64,000 nucleotides of DNA from Riptortus pedestris (lineage: Eukaryota > Arthropoda > Insecta > Hemiptera > Alydidae), in NCBI GenBank assembly GCA_019009955.1, contig CM032230.1, positions 104,692,001 to 104,756,000 on the forward strand, read 5' to 3'. Every line of letters begins with the position of its first letter. Positions within the stretch are counted from its first letter, which is position 1. Below, piece by piece: positions 13,272 to 26,006 of this stretch. A program made the translations under genes and the position numbers. The notes beneath the pieces are model-generated. The model saw nothing but the letters and a program-made list of their open reading frames with translations. It was not told where the DNA came from and did not search any database.

Positions 13272-13320
13272 CCAATTGAGTCTTAATTGAGTGGATTTTA
13301 ATTATAGTGTCAATTTATTT
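13272..13320 (+). promoter_or_regulatory. Conserved upstream block shared by genes A and B
   Basis: A 49-base block about 45-90 bases upstream of the TATA box is almost identical to 18470-18518 in front of gene B. It contains two copies of attgagt (caattgagtcttaattgagt) followed by gattttaattatagtgtcaa. The flanks are more diverged, so it is either a recent-duplication remnant or a selected regulatory element. Confidence 0.45.
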
Positions 13321-13359
13321 ATTTCATTTTACCTCTATCGTAATAGATAAGGGGAAAGG

Positions 13360-13369
13360 TATATAAAAA
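13360..13369 (+). promoter_or_regulatory. TATA box of peptide gene A
   Basis: The motif tatataaaaag lies about 35 bases upstream of the ATG at 13403. The same context (atataaaaagatgtgatg) stands upstream of gene B. The 5' leader must be very short. Confidence 0.6.
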
Positions 13370-13402
13370 GATGTGATGTAAAACAATGGGTACCACTCCG
13401 CT

Positions 13403-14980
13403 ATGGCGAACACTGCTGTGTTTTTCTTAGCAACTATAGTTGTTGTTGCGACTCTTGTAGATGGGTTTTCTATCGGATCTACCAGTGTAGAAAATGGTAA
13501 GTAAATATTATCAATATCATATTTATTAGATTATCTTATCATTCTGAAGGCCAGCTGTTGACATTTCTACTTCTTTGATGTATTTAAAAATTGTCTTATT
13601 TACTTTGGTCAATAATTAATTCATTTTAATATTTTTATTGGTGAAGTTCTAGTTGGATGCATTCCACATTGTCATGATAATATCTCTATTATTTGCATTA
13701 ACTAAGTTATGCTCAGCTCACAAATTTAGTTTATCCTCTGATGCTTTTACAATTTTACAAGCCTGACTCAAGATCTTACAGGTTACACCAATAAATACAT
13801 ACCAAACATAACTCGCAGTAACTACAACACAATTAAGAGTCATCAACACAAATGGACTGATTTTCTAACGGAACATGGACAGACAGGACATTATTTAACA
13901 AGATTTAAAACTTTAGACAAGGTCAAATGTACTTGCGACACACAAACGTTTTTACATACACTCTATGATTGTTCAACATGAAATGAAATAGATCAAATTT
14001 CATAATGAACATAATTTTAAAAGGAGGTGATTGGCCAGAACCACCTCATATATAATTTAATGAATATATTAAAGAACTCATAAATTATAGATATGTATGT
14101 ATGAAAAATTCATTAGAATATAAAGTTGATTTTGGGGAACGAGAATTATGATTCAATATATTTACCTTACATAGACTCGCAAATTAAAGAATAGAAAAAC
14201 CGCAACATCGGAAGTTAAGTTTAGCTTTTTTTTTTTCATTTATTAATTTCATTTGTAATTATCGTCCTTATTTCATAATTTTATATTTTTTCATTATCTT
14301 TGATTATGTATTAATAACCCATTAAATAGTACATATTTAAAAATGAATTTAAACTTAAATCCTACATGCTATGTGGCTAGTGAACATGTACTCAAATAAA
14401 CAACTTCTCATAGAGTTACTATGAGGAGAAAAATAAAACGAAAAAAATCTGGCATTGGTGAATACAGTTATATTTGTGAAATCTTCCTCTAAAGTTGTAG
14501 TATAATAGTCTCCGAGTTAGTAAGAGCTCTTCCTATTCGGGTTTCTCTGAATCATGGAACCAAAAGTCTTATCATTTAAAGACGTTTTCAAGGTCTCATA
14601 ACCTTTAACTCTTCCACTATCATCAGGTGTTTACTGAATGCGATTATCCTTCAGAGTCCATATGCGATCTTTCTACTTATAAGATAATTAGTATTTCATA
14701 TTTCCGCACTGCTTCTATGCAGGTGACAGGTGCAGCCCTTCTACGGTGTGCAGTACCGGGTACAAATGCTGCTCCTCAACCACCTGCTGCAAGACTACTC
14801 AACAATGCTGCGGCTCTGGGGGAATGTTCTGCTGTTCTACTTTCACATTCTTGTACGTCATCATACACTTTGAATAATTCTATATCTAATTTAGCATAGC
14901 TGATTTGCTATAATTATTTCAATTTTTTTTTTCTTAGGGCAACACCTGCCGTGGCAGTTGAACCAATAGACTTAAATTGA
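13403..14980 (+). CDS. Secreted cysteine-rich peptide A (granulin-like CC ladder), 3 exons
   Basis: Exons 13403-13496, 14723-14852 and 14938-14980 join at GT-AG sites (donors gtaagt and gtacgt; acceptors atgcag and tcttag), with phase 1 then phase 2 introns, to give 88 residues. Residues 1-21 form a signal peptide with a hydrophobic core at about 5-18, so the product should be secreted. Cysteines lie at 35, 41, 47-48, 53-54, 60-61 and 68-69: C-x5-C-x5-CC-x4-CC-x5-CC-x6-CC. The tail ends ATPAVAVEPIDLN. The start is the only in-frame ATG after the TATA box. Intron 1 carries a non-LTR retroelement relic. The paralogue at 18597 keeps the same exon 1 and exon 2 lengths and phases, which strongly supports the model. 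No characterised family is recognised; the closest resemblance is the paired-cysteine pattern of granulins, with shorter loops. Function unknown. Confidence 0.82.
13780..14400 (+). pseudogene. Non-LTR retrotransposon 3' fragment (I/Jockey/R1-like)
   Basis: The plus strand reads IKSHQHKWTDFLTEHGQTGH then YLTRFKTLDKVKCTCD and TLYDCST, which is the zinc-knuckle-like C-terminal segment after the RNase H domain in I/Jockey/R1-type elements (FLTGHG..YL.RF...C.C......L..C). Stops follow, then an AT-rich 3' UTR ending in aaataaacaacttctc. It lies in intron 1 of peptide gene A. Same family as 56195-57040. Confidence 0.6.
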
Positions 14981-15527
14981 TGGCTCCGCAAAAACCACAT
15001 ATATAAAAAAAAAAATGAATCAACCTGAATTGGCATATATTGAAAAGTGGAGGGTTCGTAACCGTTCGTAGTTTTGATTCTAAATTTTTTATTTGTTTGT
15101 GATGTTGAAACCTATCATTATTAAGAACAATTATCTCATTGTCACAGGTAAACATTATTATAAAGCCTGGCCATAAATGAATGGTCAAGAAATCATTTAT
15201 GAAAGAAAATTACATTACATTACTTTGGATTCAGAATTGTATAAGAAGCTGGTGATGTGTACCGCGCGTCCACCTGAAAGGCATTGTTCAGTGGGAATGA
15301 AGAGGCATGCATTTCCTTCGTCTTCAAACTTGTATTCCTGGAAAGAATAAACTCTAGGGAAATTGAATAATCTAAATTTATATTTTTTTAGTATGAAGTG
15401 TATAACTCTTTTCGTATGAAGTGTATAACTGTATTTAATATGTTTCATTATATACATTTGTAAATTGTTAACGTACCCAGGAATTATTTTATGGTTCCTG
15501 AAAAGTGTGAAATTTGTAAAGATGGAA

Positions 15528-15533
15528 AATAAA
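15528..15533 (+). terminator. Probable poly(A) signal of gene A
   Basis: AATAAA in the context gaaaataaattgag, about 550 bases after the stop codon. Gene B has the same context (taaaataaattgag) at a matching distance after its stop, which favours this over the other AATAAA at about 15346. Confidence 0.5.
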
Positions 15534-15559
15534 TTGAGCTGCTGAAATTTCCATTGAGC

Positions 15560-17170
15560 CTCTTCCTGTGGCCAATCTTTTATGTTAATGAGATTGCGCT
15601 ATGCCTTTTTAGTTCCTGGATCTAGTTTTAGTAGGTTTGCGCCAGTACAGTTGATGAAAAGGGACATTTGTCGTTAAGTTTCGAATTTGGGACCCGATAT
15701 TTGAAGAATGTTGGAAGCTGGTCATTAATGCTTAACAATTTATTATTTAATGATAAATGAAGTTATTTAATACTATATATTACTTTTGTGGACCGCATGA
15801 AGTGCAGTAGAGTTTTTAATTGGAATTAATTAAGTTTCTCTTCCTCTAATACATATTGCGTATCCATTCTCTCTCTCTCTGCATTACAAATTTACAGTTA
15901 TTCAGATTTAGTAGACAAATATATAAGTAGATTTATACTATAAAAATATATGTCTCGATTGAAAAATGCCGTTAGTTAAAGGTTTATCGTATTTTTTTTG
16001 TATTTTTGGTTCGCATTATTTGAGGAGTGAGTGAACAACTCTACGTACAGCCCAGTTAACCAAGGAGGACCTGGAATGTGTTTTCTCCGGTAGACTGACG
16101 GGCCACAATACACAGTGGTTATTATTTTTTCCCAGTGGGTTAAAGGGTATTCTGGAATTTTAGTAAACAAAAGAGCAGGCAATACACCACAATATTCTAC
16201 GGACATACCTAAAATTTCCAGAATTTTACTCCACAGAGTCTCAAAAAACTCAAACAACTTATTACATTTTTGCCCCTAAAACGAATGACAACAAAAATGG
16301 CCAACGACACTAAAAGTATGCGCTTTAAAAAATGTCATACCTTACTTTAATATGTAAATTTATCCGCGTAATACAGATATCGAATTCTAAAAATCCATTC
16401 TGCCCATGTAATTTCAATTCATAACACACTTACCAACACTTAAATTATAACTGTAGACCACTACTATCGGTCGAATGAAGTGTACTAAAATGAACAGTTT
16501 TAACATGATCAGCCAGTGGCTAGTTGAGGAGCGAAGCCTATTGGAGAAATGCAACAAGGTACTTCGCAAATTTCCTGAAGATCTATTAGAATTTTGAGAA
16601 ACTGGACTTGTTATTAAGTTAAAATTTATTTGATATATATATATCATCTGGCATGTTGAATTAGGTTGATGAGAAACACGGATTTTTTGTTTGTTTTTTT
16701 GTGGCTTCTACTTTTTTTTTTTTTTCAAACGCTTAGCGCTTTGGGGAGTTAAATTCGCGTCCTCAGAGCGTCAAAGCGTAGGACGGGCCTATAGAGATGC
16801 CACCGGGTTGAGCTCTGTTGATTCACTCATGACTGCATGATAGGAATTTAATTCCCGAGTGCGCGTTTGTAAAAATAAAAAAAAATAAATAAATAAATTG
16901 TGAGGAGCCACAAAAGTGTTTCTGATTAACCTGATTCGTAACCCTCACCATCTAAAAATAAAAATGACATATTCCATTATTTATTTTATAATAATACTCC
17001 TTTATTTGCTCATTTATAAAAATATACACTTAATATTTACATATTTTGTTCATAGAAAATAACAATGAGAATACAAGCATTATATGCAGACATTATAGAA
17101 CGTTTGAGCTAAATCAGTGTTAACTGAGGATTTTTGAGTTCGAGTATGTCCTAACTTTTGTGTTTTATAC
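15560..17170. other. Gene-poor spacer between peptide gene A and the RTE-like fragment
   Basis: Only repeat Q copy 1 and a GC-richer patch at about 16730-16870 (cgcttagcgctttggggag) of unknown nature. Confidence 0.45.
16035..16115 (+). repeat. Dispersed repeat Q, copy 1
   Basis: tacgtacagcccagttaacc, aaggaggacctggaatg and ccggtagactga match 59297-59370. Confidence 0.45.
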
Positions 17171-17179
17171 ATTTATTAT

Positions 17180-17800
17180 TTTACCAGTTGCTGGATCCAT
17201 TGTTGACAGTGTGCAGTCCCAAGAGTCTTCCATTCCTTTCTGTAGTAAGCCACTCTAGTCTATTTTGCTCGACCACAAATGCGCCGCATCTCTTCGTCCC
17301 AATGTTTCATTGGTCTGCCTCTGCTTCTTTTATATTCTCTAGGCGACCAGTCTATTATCTTCCTGCTCCAACTGTCTTCATGTCTTCTTATCATATTTCC
17401 TGTCCATTTCCTTAGAAAGAAGCATTTAGCAATGTCTTCCAGCTCAGTCCTTATTCTTATCCAGCCCTTCGTTCTGTGTTGTTCGCATCTTTCTATAACA
17501 TTTTTTGTCAGTCTCCACGATTTGCACCCATATGTTAGTACTTGTAATACTGTGGAAATCCAAAGTTTCTTTTTTAGTTTAATGTCTGCCTTACTCAAAG
17601 CCTTCCAGCCCAGGCTAACTCTTCGCAGAATTGCCTTCTACTGTCCCCTAGTACTTATAAGTTGTCCTAAGTATATAATATCTTCTGTACTTTTTATTAT
17701 TTGTCCTCGGAGCTCGAGTCTATCTTCCGTATTGACAGTCACAAGGTGACATTTTTTTCATGTTAATTTATAGCCCAATACTCATACCCTTTGCTTCTAT
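17180..17800 (-). pseudogene. Non-LTR reverse transcriptase C-terminal fragment (RTE-like)
   Basis: The minus strand reads a nearly open stretch with VLTYGCKSWRLTKNVIERCE, then RRHEDSWSRKIIDWSPRE, RGRPMKHWDEEMRRICG and finally EWKTLGTAHCQQWIQQ. This is the usual C-terminal region of arthropod endonuclease-reverse transcriptase ORFs (TYGSETW..., GRPP.RW.D.., EW...GEAYVQQW). An internal stop and frameshifts upstream and downstream show decay. No catalytic RT motifs remain in the window. It lies between peptide genes A and B. Confidence 0.7.
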
Positions 17801-17869
17801 TTCATTGAACATTTCTTTTACTTCTTTCAAAGATAATGCAATATTTATTTATTTTATACTTTCATTTAT

Positions 17870-18050
17870 AATTTTCAATATTTTTATTTCATAATGCTTT
17901 CTTTTCCTTTTTTTTTTTTCGTTTATTAGATTTAAATAATTGAATTAATTATAATTTGTGTTAATAATTTATTATTATAGAAACCGAGTACCTGTGTTTT
18001 AACTAAGCTCTATGGAGCATGTAGGAAATAAACTTCCCCCTTGATTGGCT
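17870..18050 (+). mobile_element. Possible 3' UTR-only copy of a non-LTR element
   Basis: AT-rich stretch ending ggagcatgtaggaaataaac, resembling the ends of the 13780-14400 and 56195-57040 elements (tgtggct...aataaac). Weak, by eye only. Confidence 0.3.
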
Positions 18051-18469
18051 ACTGGAAATATGAAAACATATTAAAACAATGATGTTTACTAGTAAGAATT
18101 TACTTACTTAAGTATAATAGGATTCTACAAACAAAGGGTCACAATTGTTTCATATTGCATGACATTGACAATTACAATTACGAGTTATATGTAATATAAA
18201 GATCGTGCATGACAGTTGATTCTAATGAAGCAGATCTGAAAGCTTCTCTTTGAGGGAATAAACTTATTTTCACGTTAAGCTGAATTGAATTTCTCTTATC
18301 TGGTTTATTATTATTTTTTAGTGGAAGCAATTAACAGTGAATTACTTTAAATGATGAACTAAATGAATTACAGCGATACTTTCCACAAAAGAAAAAAAAT
18401 GTTTTCTTTCTGCGCTTCGTAGAAATAATTAGCATTAGAGCGATGGAATTATTCTTTTCTCCTCTGGTG

Positions 18470-18518
18470 CCAATTGAGTCTTAATTGAGTGGATTTTAAT
18501 TATAGTGTCAATTTAGTT
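18470..18518 (+). promoter_or_regulatory. Conserved upstream block shared with gene A
   Basis: Partner of 13272-13320, with the doubled attgagt motif and gattttaattatagtgtcaa. It sits at the same distance upstream of the TATA box as in gene A. Confidence 0.45.
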
Positions 18519-18553
18519 ATTTCACTTTACCTCTAGAGAGATAAGAGGAATGG

Positions 18554-18564
18554 AATATAAAAAG
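18554..18564 (+). promoter_or_regulatory. TATA box of peptide gene B
   Basis: aatataaaaag lies about 33 bases upstream of the ATG at 18597, in the same sequence context as the gene A TATA box. Confidence 0.58.
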
Positions 18565-18596
18565 ATGTGATGTAAAACAATGGGTTTCACTCGGCT

Positions 18597-21500
18597 ATGG
18601 CGAACACTGCTGTGTTTTTCTTAGCAACTATAGTTGTTGTTGCAGCTCTTGTAGATGGGTTTGCTATCGGATCAAGCAGTGTAGAAAACGGTAAGTGAAT
18701 GCTATCAATATCATATTTATTAGATTATCTTATCACTGTAAAGGTCAGTTAATGAAGTTTTTACAGTGTTTAAATAATGTCTATGTCTATATAACGTTGG
18801 TCCTAATTTAATTTTGTTAATAATGAATTCGTTTTATTATTAGCTGTTCTAAATGACAATGAAAATAATATTATCTTCCTCAGTTTGTTTGTATCATTAT
18901 GTAACTATTAGAGTACTCAAATAAATTACGTAATGTCACACTTATAACCTGCACGTATAATTCGAATTTTCCGTTAAACCATCCATCATCAAGTACAAAA
19001 GGAAAATGCAGCAAGTTTTAAGCCTTGAATTATAATGAAATTATAAAAGATAATGTGGATATTTATTATTATTTGATTACCAAATTAAAATTTGACATTG
19101 TGATGAACATAATCTTCTACCAGTCTTTTCGGCCACTTTTTTAATTGTATCAAACATTCCGCCTAAATCAAAAGATTAAATTTGTTAAAGGATGAAATGG
19201 GAAGAGATGGAGCTTAGGGAAAGTGTGGAATCAGAAACTGCAAACATTTCTGTCATTGTGCATCGAATAGAAAAATGTTACTTTAGCAATTTTGTTGATC
19301 AGGAAATAATCTAAAATTGATGTAAGAAGGTTTGTGGCTGATGAATAAGAAATAATATCACTAGTATTTCAGTTTACCTCTTTATATATTTATTTACTTG
19401 CTCTGCATGTGTCACGTCTCCTAGACATCTGGATTGGAGCATCAATTTTACTTATAACATATCTTTCTACTTTTTTTTGTTATTGGATTTACGATAGATC
19501 TCAGAATGCCCCATACAAGAAAAGTAGAGAGATACTTTATAATATGTAAAAATTTTACTCCTGAAGGAAGAACATAGAAGAACTAAACTGGACAAAATTG
19601 TGTTTTTATTTGTTAACTTTCGGCCACAGTAGTAAAAATATTGATTTAAGGGGAGTCAATAAAATTATTATTTAGCGGTTTATACATATTTTCTATTATT
19701 CGAAAAGTAATGGTAAGAATTACCATTATGGTTTTTGATTAGTTTCTACAACAGGTTACTATGTCGGAAACGTAGACGGTCATTCATTTTCTAGTTATAA
19801 TGTTTTCGAGCTCTATTTATTATTTGATGTTACCAAAAAGTAATATTTAACCGTTTCATTTAATAATAGAACACATTTTCGTTAATGACCCAAAATGGAA
19901 ACAAGATGAACATTTAGGAGGTTGGCGGTTAAGAGAATAGGTGAAATATAAGGTTGTACAACTTCGATGTTGTTTGTTGGATCGAAAAATATTAAATAAC
20001 TTACGTTGTTGATGAACTAGTTTTCTAAACTAGTTGTTCTATACAAAGTTTGAATATTAACCGATTTATTTATAAGTTTAAAGTTCTCAGTTTTTTTTTT
20101 GTCCATCATCATCACTCCTTCCAAGTTTTAATTCAAGGTTGTCCACCACCGCTCATGTCGCCCACCCGATAAGAGTTTGTAATTGTGTTTATAGGCCATC
20201 ATTTTCTGAACAACGAAAGATAGTTTTCTTCAGTGTCAATTTGTTCCTCAGGCATCTCGGTGGAGAATGTTTTAGATATTAAAAATAGAAAAAAAAGCGC
20301 AGCTGATAGTCTCTGTTTGATTTTAGAGAACTGATTGTTAAAAGCAGTTACTATAAAGTTTATCCATAATAGAGTGGGGGATAAATTATCGTAGATAATA
20401 ATAAAAAAGTTATTATGAGGTGTCTATTTAAATTTTCAAGGTAAATTGAGCTAAATGGAATTTATGGAGCACTTACATAAAGGAAACACAAAGGAGGAAA
20501 TATGAATGCTTACATTATATTCAGACCCTAATCTGCAGGGGGTGCGTAAACTAAGCAGATTTCCCATTTCGTGGGAATAATACTTATCTCTACTCCCCAA
20601 AAATTCTCTATTTCTAAATAAACATCCGACGAGTAGAAGTGGATGTTTAGTGAACGTTAAAATCAAGTAAGTATGATTTACTCTTTTAATATTTGATTTA
20701 CGAAAGAGTGTATAGAACCACAATTGCAGAGAATCACTAGTTTAACAAGGTTGGTTTCGTAACATTTTCGAGCTGGCTCATAAAGCCAGAGATATTTTGA
20801 ATTTGGGAATCCTCCCCTTAAACCTCTTCTATTTTTGGTCCCATTATAGTCATTATCAAATATGACCATTAGAGTTAAAAAAAAGAACAAAAAAAAGGGT
20901 TAATTAAAATCGTATTTGATGACGTCATCACACTACGTATTTGCATTTATCGTACATACTAAATATTCAATGAAGACAATATTTGGTAGATAATATAGCG
21001 TGCCCTCGCAGTTATGTTTATTAGTGTTTGTTATGTTTTTGTGAACTCTGTTCCGAACCATTTGTTGTTATCTATTCAAAGATGGATTGTTATATTATTT
21101 ATTGCATTTTGTGTTCTTCAATCTTTTATTTTTTGAAAAGTTGTTTTTTTTTTTTTTATAAATTACTTTCAAGTTTTTTTATTGTACGTTATAAAACCCC
21201 GTACATTAAAAATCTAAACAATTTTCCGATACGATGCGTATATCTGAGATATTTCGAACGTTTGAACCCCCCCCCCTTCTAAGCCCCGATTTCAGCCGTT
21301 GACGAACTTGACCTTTGGTTTTTTTTATTGCCTATATATCGAGTTTGGTAACACGAAAGAGAAACATTCCCACCCATAAGGTGGTAATAGATACGCATAT
21401 GAATATGAATATATATATTATAATATATTGAACTGCCTTCATTTTCGGCATCTCCTAGGTGGGATCGATGGCCATTTGAGGAAATTCTTCGAAAATCGCG

Positions 21501-24265
21501 TCACGAGTATAACCTCAAAAGCTTAGGAAATCTGCTAAAAATGAACCTTACGGTAAGGTAATGGAGGGGCGGGAGTAGAAGTTTAGAGTGGATCATATGT
21601 TTTAAAGGGAACGAGTGAGCTCACTGTGGATGAAGCCTCTGCTAGCAGGCGATGGTGCGGTGATTGGATAAACTGAAATAACACTACTGCACAAACTTTT
21701 GGCGAGAGGCAAGATGAAGTTCGCTCTGAGGGTGCATGCAAGTCCTAGTGACAACTGTGACATTGTCTCATGAATGATTTCACAGGCAATCCCAACGAGG
21801 TTCCGACAGAGAGGTTCGAACATAGACTCGAGGTATTGTCTCGACAAGGTATCGATCCTTAGGCGATATTAATAGTGTACATTCTCAGACATATTCTCGT
21901 CCAAATCTATGCAGTAACTAATGAAGAAAAGTCTGATAATATTGTACTACTAAAACTAAAACAGGAAAAAACTATTGTAGATAGATAAACTCGTTCACTA
22001 TCAGTTAACATTTATACACAAATATTTAACTTAAGCAAACATTGCTCTATAATGTACTTGAATTGTATAACGTTATGAAACCTGAATTTGATCTCGTGTA
22101 AATGTTCTGAAGTGCGATATTTTTTTTAATATTAGTGACCCAACTAACATAAACAATGAGAAAATGTAAATTCTTACATTTTTAAAAATGTGGTCCTGGT
22201 GAAATATTTTCATAGTTAATCTCAGGTCAGCCATATGTGATAAGGTCTTGGTCTTAACGAACTTCAACAATGGCGAAAAAGATCACCTTTGCTGGGGTTT
22301 TTACAATTTATTCGTTGTTTTTCATGGAGTCATGGATGTAGTGCTCATCGTAACAATTTTTTTTTTTTTTATTTGGTTTGTGCCCCACATCGATGGTGAT
22401 TGGCAAGATCTCTAATTGTTAAGAGGTAGTTAGAATAATATATTTATTCCTTCGTGTACTTACCTTTGTTATACTTTATTTTTATATTATGGAAAATATT
22501 AATTAAGTATCGGATTGTTTCTCATATCCGTGCTTTGTCTAAATGAATATAATAAAAGTTATCCCTTTTAAATCTTTTTAGGTATGCTGTAGACCTATTC
22601 TATTTTATACTATATGTTTTTGTAAATGTTTATATGTTTAAGATATAGTATTTGTGGAATATATTGACTGTCAGTTAATAGTTCTGTCATATCGTAGGGT
22701 ATGTGAAGGTTTTTTCGTTGGATGCAGTCTGTCAGTATGCGTTTTATCGTAAGGTGTTTGTTGCATGATTTACATATACAATAAAAAAAAATTTAAATCC
22801 AGACATTTATATAGATTTAACTCTTAATGTTTGAAAATCATAAATTATTGAAGAATAGAATAAACTGCTACGAAATATTGGTGAAGCAACTGAAATGAAG
22901 TGTATTTATTTCATTATGTGTAAAAACCTCATAACTGGGTGAGCCAATAATATTTTTGATTTAACAAAATGTTACTGTTTTTAGCTATTGATATTTTTTT
23001 GTCCTTATAAACATTTTTCCTTAGAATAAAACGTTAAATGTAAAATATTTCAAATTCATACTTAATACTCATAATACATTGTCTAACATCTTACTGTCCG
23101 TTCAGTAAAAAAAATTGTCAACTAGCATTTTAAATCACCAATAATGATGATTATCTACCATTTATAAAAAAAAATTAATAAATTTAGGAATAGTCTGATC
23201 CCATATGTCCAGCTGGGAAATAATGATTAAAAAATTCTAAAGTATTTCTCTTCCATAAAAAATCAAAAATAATATAATATTACCCAGTTGACCTGAAATA
23301 TTTAAATAATATAATTTTACCCAGACAAGGAGGCTGACCTTCAAAGGTACTCATCTAATGGTGACAGCTATATTTGTTGTATTTAAGAAATGATGTTTAG
23401 AATACTGTAAATATATGAAATTCATTTTTAATTTATTTTACCTGTTTTGTTATTACTCTTCCATTAAGATAAAAATGTAATGCTTCATAAATGATAAGAA
23501 ACTTGGCTCCACATTAATGGAATAACTAATCTGATCATAAATTATGATGAGTAACATTTTCGAAAATAATAATCTTACGTACAAATGTATCCTTGATGAT
23601 GTCTGGAAGTTTCTTAACGTATTTCAAACAATGAATGATATGGTGATATCATACAATTTGTTGATCTTTAAGCAGTTGCACTCCCCAAAACGATATGTTT
23701 TTCTCAAAATATTTATCTTTTTGATTATATGAAACATATTCTTCTGCCTTGTACGTTACGATGATTATAAGTCCCATTATTTTCGTAAAATAGGATAATA
23801 TTTGGTTCCATAATGTGCATGAATGAAAGAAATTAAATCATTTTTTGACTTCTTAAAGAACAGTGGAGGGGATTTGATCTCCTATCTATTTTATATAAGT
23901 ATATACTATCTTTTGCAATTTAAACTTGATTTTTTGAGTTACCCAATGCATAGCGTGATATGTTAACCGACTATTGGGAAAAACATGTTACTATATCTCT
24001 TCTAGGGACTACTATTTTCCATTGGAAGTAATTAGGTGTCAAATATAATATAAAGCAAGAAGACATTAGTTTCTTGCTTAATTCATTAATTGGGGAACCA
24101 ATGGATGTTTTGGTCTAGAGTAAAATTGGATAAGGAGTTGAGGAATGTCTTGATCATTTTAACAGATTTAGCTAAAGAGAAATCAGGTATTAAGGTAGTA
24201 GTCATGTTTCGACAAATGTCCATCTATCCTACCCAAGAGATGACGAAAATGTGGTCCGTTTAAAA

Positions 24266-24332
<67 letters not shown>

Positions 24333-25971
24333 CCTGTTAACACTCTAGTGGTCGTAATGTTTGTTTGATCCTTACCAAACTGGATATTTATACGTTTTGT
24401 ATAAAAATAAAGATCATGTTCGTTAACGGCTGAAATTAGTCACAGTGAAATTTCAAATTTCAAAAATTTTGAAAAATTCGTCATATCTCCGTTATTATTA
24501 TACGTCTGACCGTAAAAGTGTACAAATCTTATTGTAGATTAAATTTTCTTTGCATGTTACTATATGCAGCTTTTGGCGATCTTGACGGACTCATGTCATA
24601 TTCCCCTTCCACTCCTACTCATGTCATATTAACAGGAAGCTGTCATATCATGAAGCACTTTATTTGAAGCTTAAATACCAAGTATTGGTCTCATTGAACT
24701 TTAATTTTTTTAGATAAGAGCAGATACTGGGATAGGGGTTTTCTTTTCTTTTTCTTTTTTTTCTAATTTTATATCTTTTATAATTAGATAAGTATAATCA
24801 GCAAATAGAATGTATGTCGCTGTTTAAGATTACTGAAAAGTAGCCTATTGTAATAATCATTTTTGATTCTAAAATATCATTAGAATTTTTCAGATTTTTG
24901 TTAAGTACTACTGGACTTTATTTATTCATTTGCGGACGGTGGGAGTGAAGATAAATTATTCAGGTGAATACAAAACTCCGACAGTGAGGAACCGCGAAGC
25001 TTTTTATCCAGCTGAACTTTATTTATTTAATACAGAATGAATATAGGTTTTTATGTATTTCTTGATAAAATCTAAACATTTTATATTCAAATACATTTCC
25101 CAATCGCTTTTTGTTCATTCACTAAAACAATTCATTGCATTACAGGCTGTAGCTGACTAGGCTAGCTTAGAACAAGAAGAGAATGTAAGGGGGAACGGAA
25201 GTTTTAAGTTGAGGAACATACGGGAAAACTTGGCACTGCTGCTACCCCTGTTTTAGGGGATTTTATAACACCTCTGCCCAAAGTTAAACAGAACTTTAAC
25301 TTGAAAAACTTTATTTGGAAAAACACTCCTCTCTCAGGGAAAGATTCCCTTTCAACTCTTAAAGTGCTCGTAACATTTGACACTGACAAAGGACTAGATT
25401 TGGGACTACTCCTTTTCTACTTCTTCTTTGGTTTTACACATTTCATGTTTGATTTTTTAAATGAATTTATTTTTTTTTACCTGGAAGGTGCTGTTATGTA
25501 GCACATTATTTAGTTTTTCTATTTGTTAATGACAGTTCTCAATATCACCGCACTTAATGGCTTTACTCAATCCAGATTTTCTAGGTTAACTCTACATCAA
25601 TTTACTTAAGAGGGCGCTGCTCTCTAGGAGTCACCCATTGGAGTTATATGACAAATCTGAAATGTGTGCTATCAAATGAGGGAAACGTTTTGCGTAATTA
25701 AAATTGTTGGCGAATTTACAAAAACTTTCATGAATTAATTATCTTATTAGTATTTTGTTAAAAAATACTTGCTAATATAGCTTCCAATTGCTCAATAAGT
25801 TCCCTAAAATTATAAAAGGAATTAAGTCTGGGCCACGGGCTATTCCAAGTTTATCAGATTTCCCTTAAGGGAAGTCAGATAATGAGATCGAACTCATGAC
25901 GTAATTTCCGAAAAGCTCCTCAAATTCTCATCGATCTTACCAAGGAAACGACGAAAATGAGGTCCGTTGAA

Positions 25972-26006
<35 letters not shown>

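Noticed and set aside
17158..17749. Open frames on the plus strand at the RTE-like fragment
   Set aside because: They are antisense shadows of the minus-strand retrotransposon sequence.
21602..21847. 81-codon minus-strand frame in a GC-richer patch
   Set aside because: No ATG-led start at its head, no recognised motif and no splice-compatible neighbours; left unassigned.
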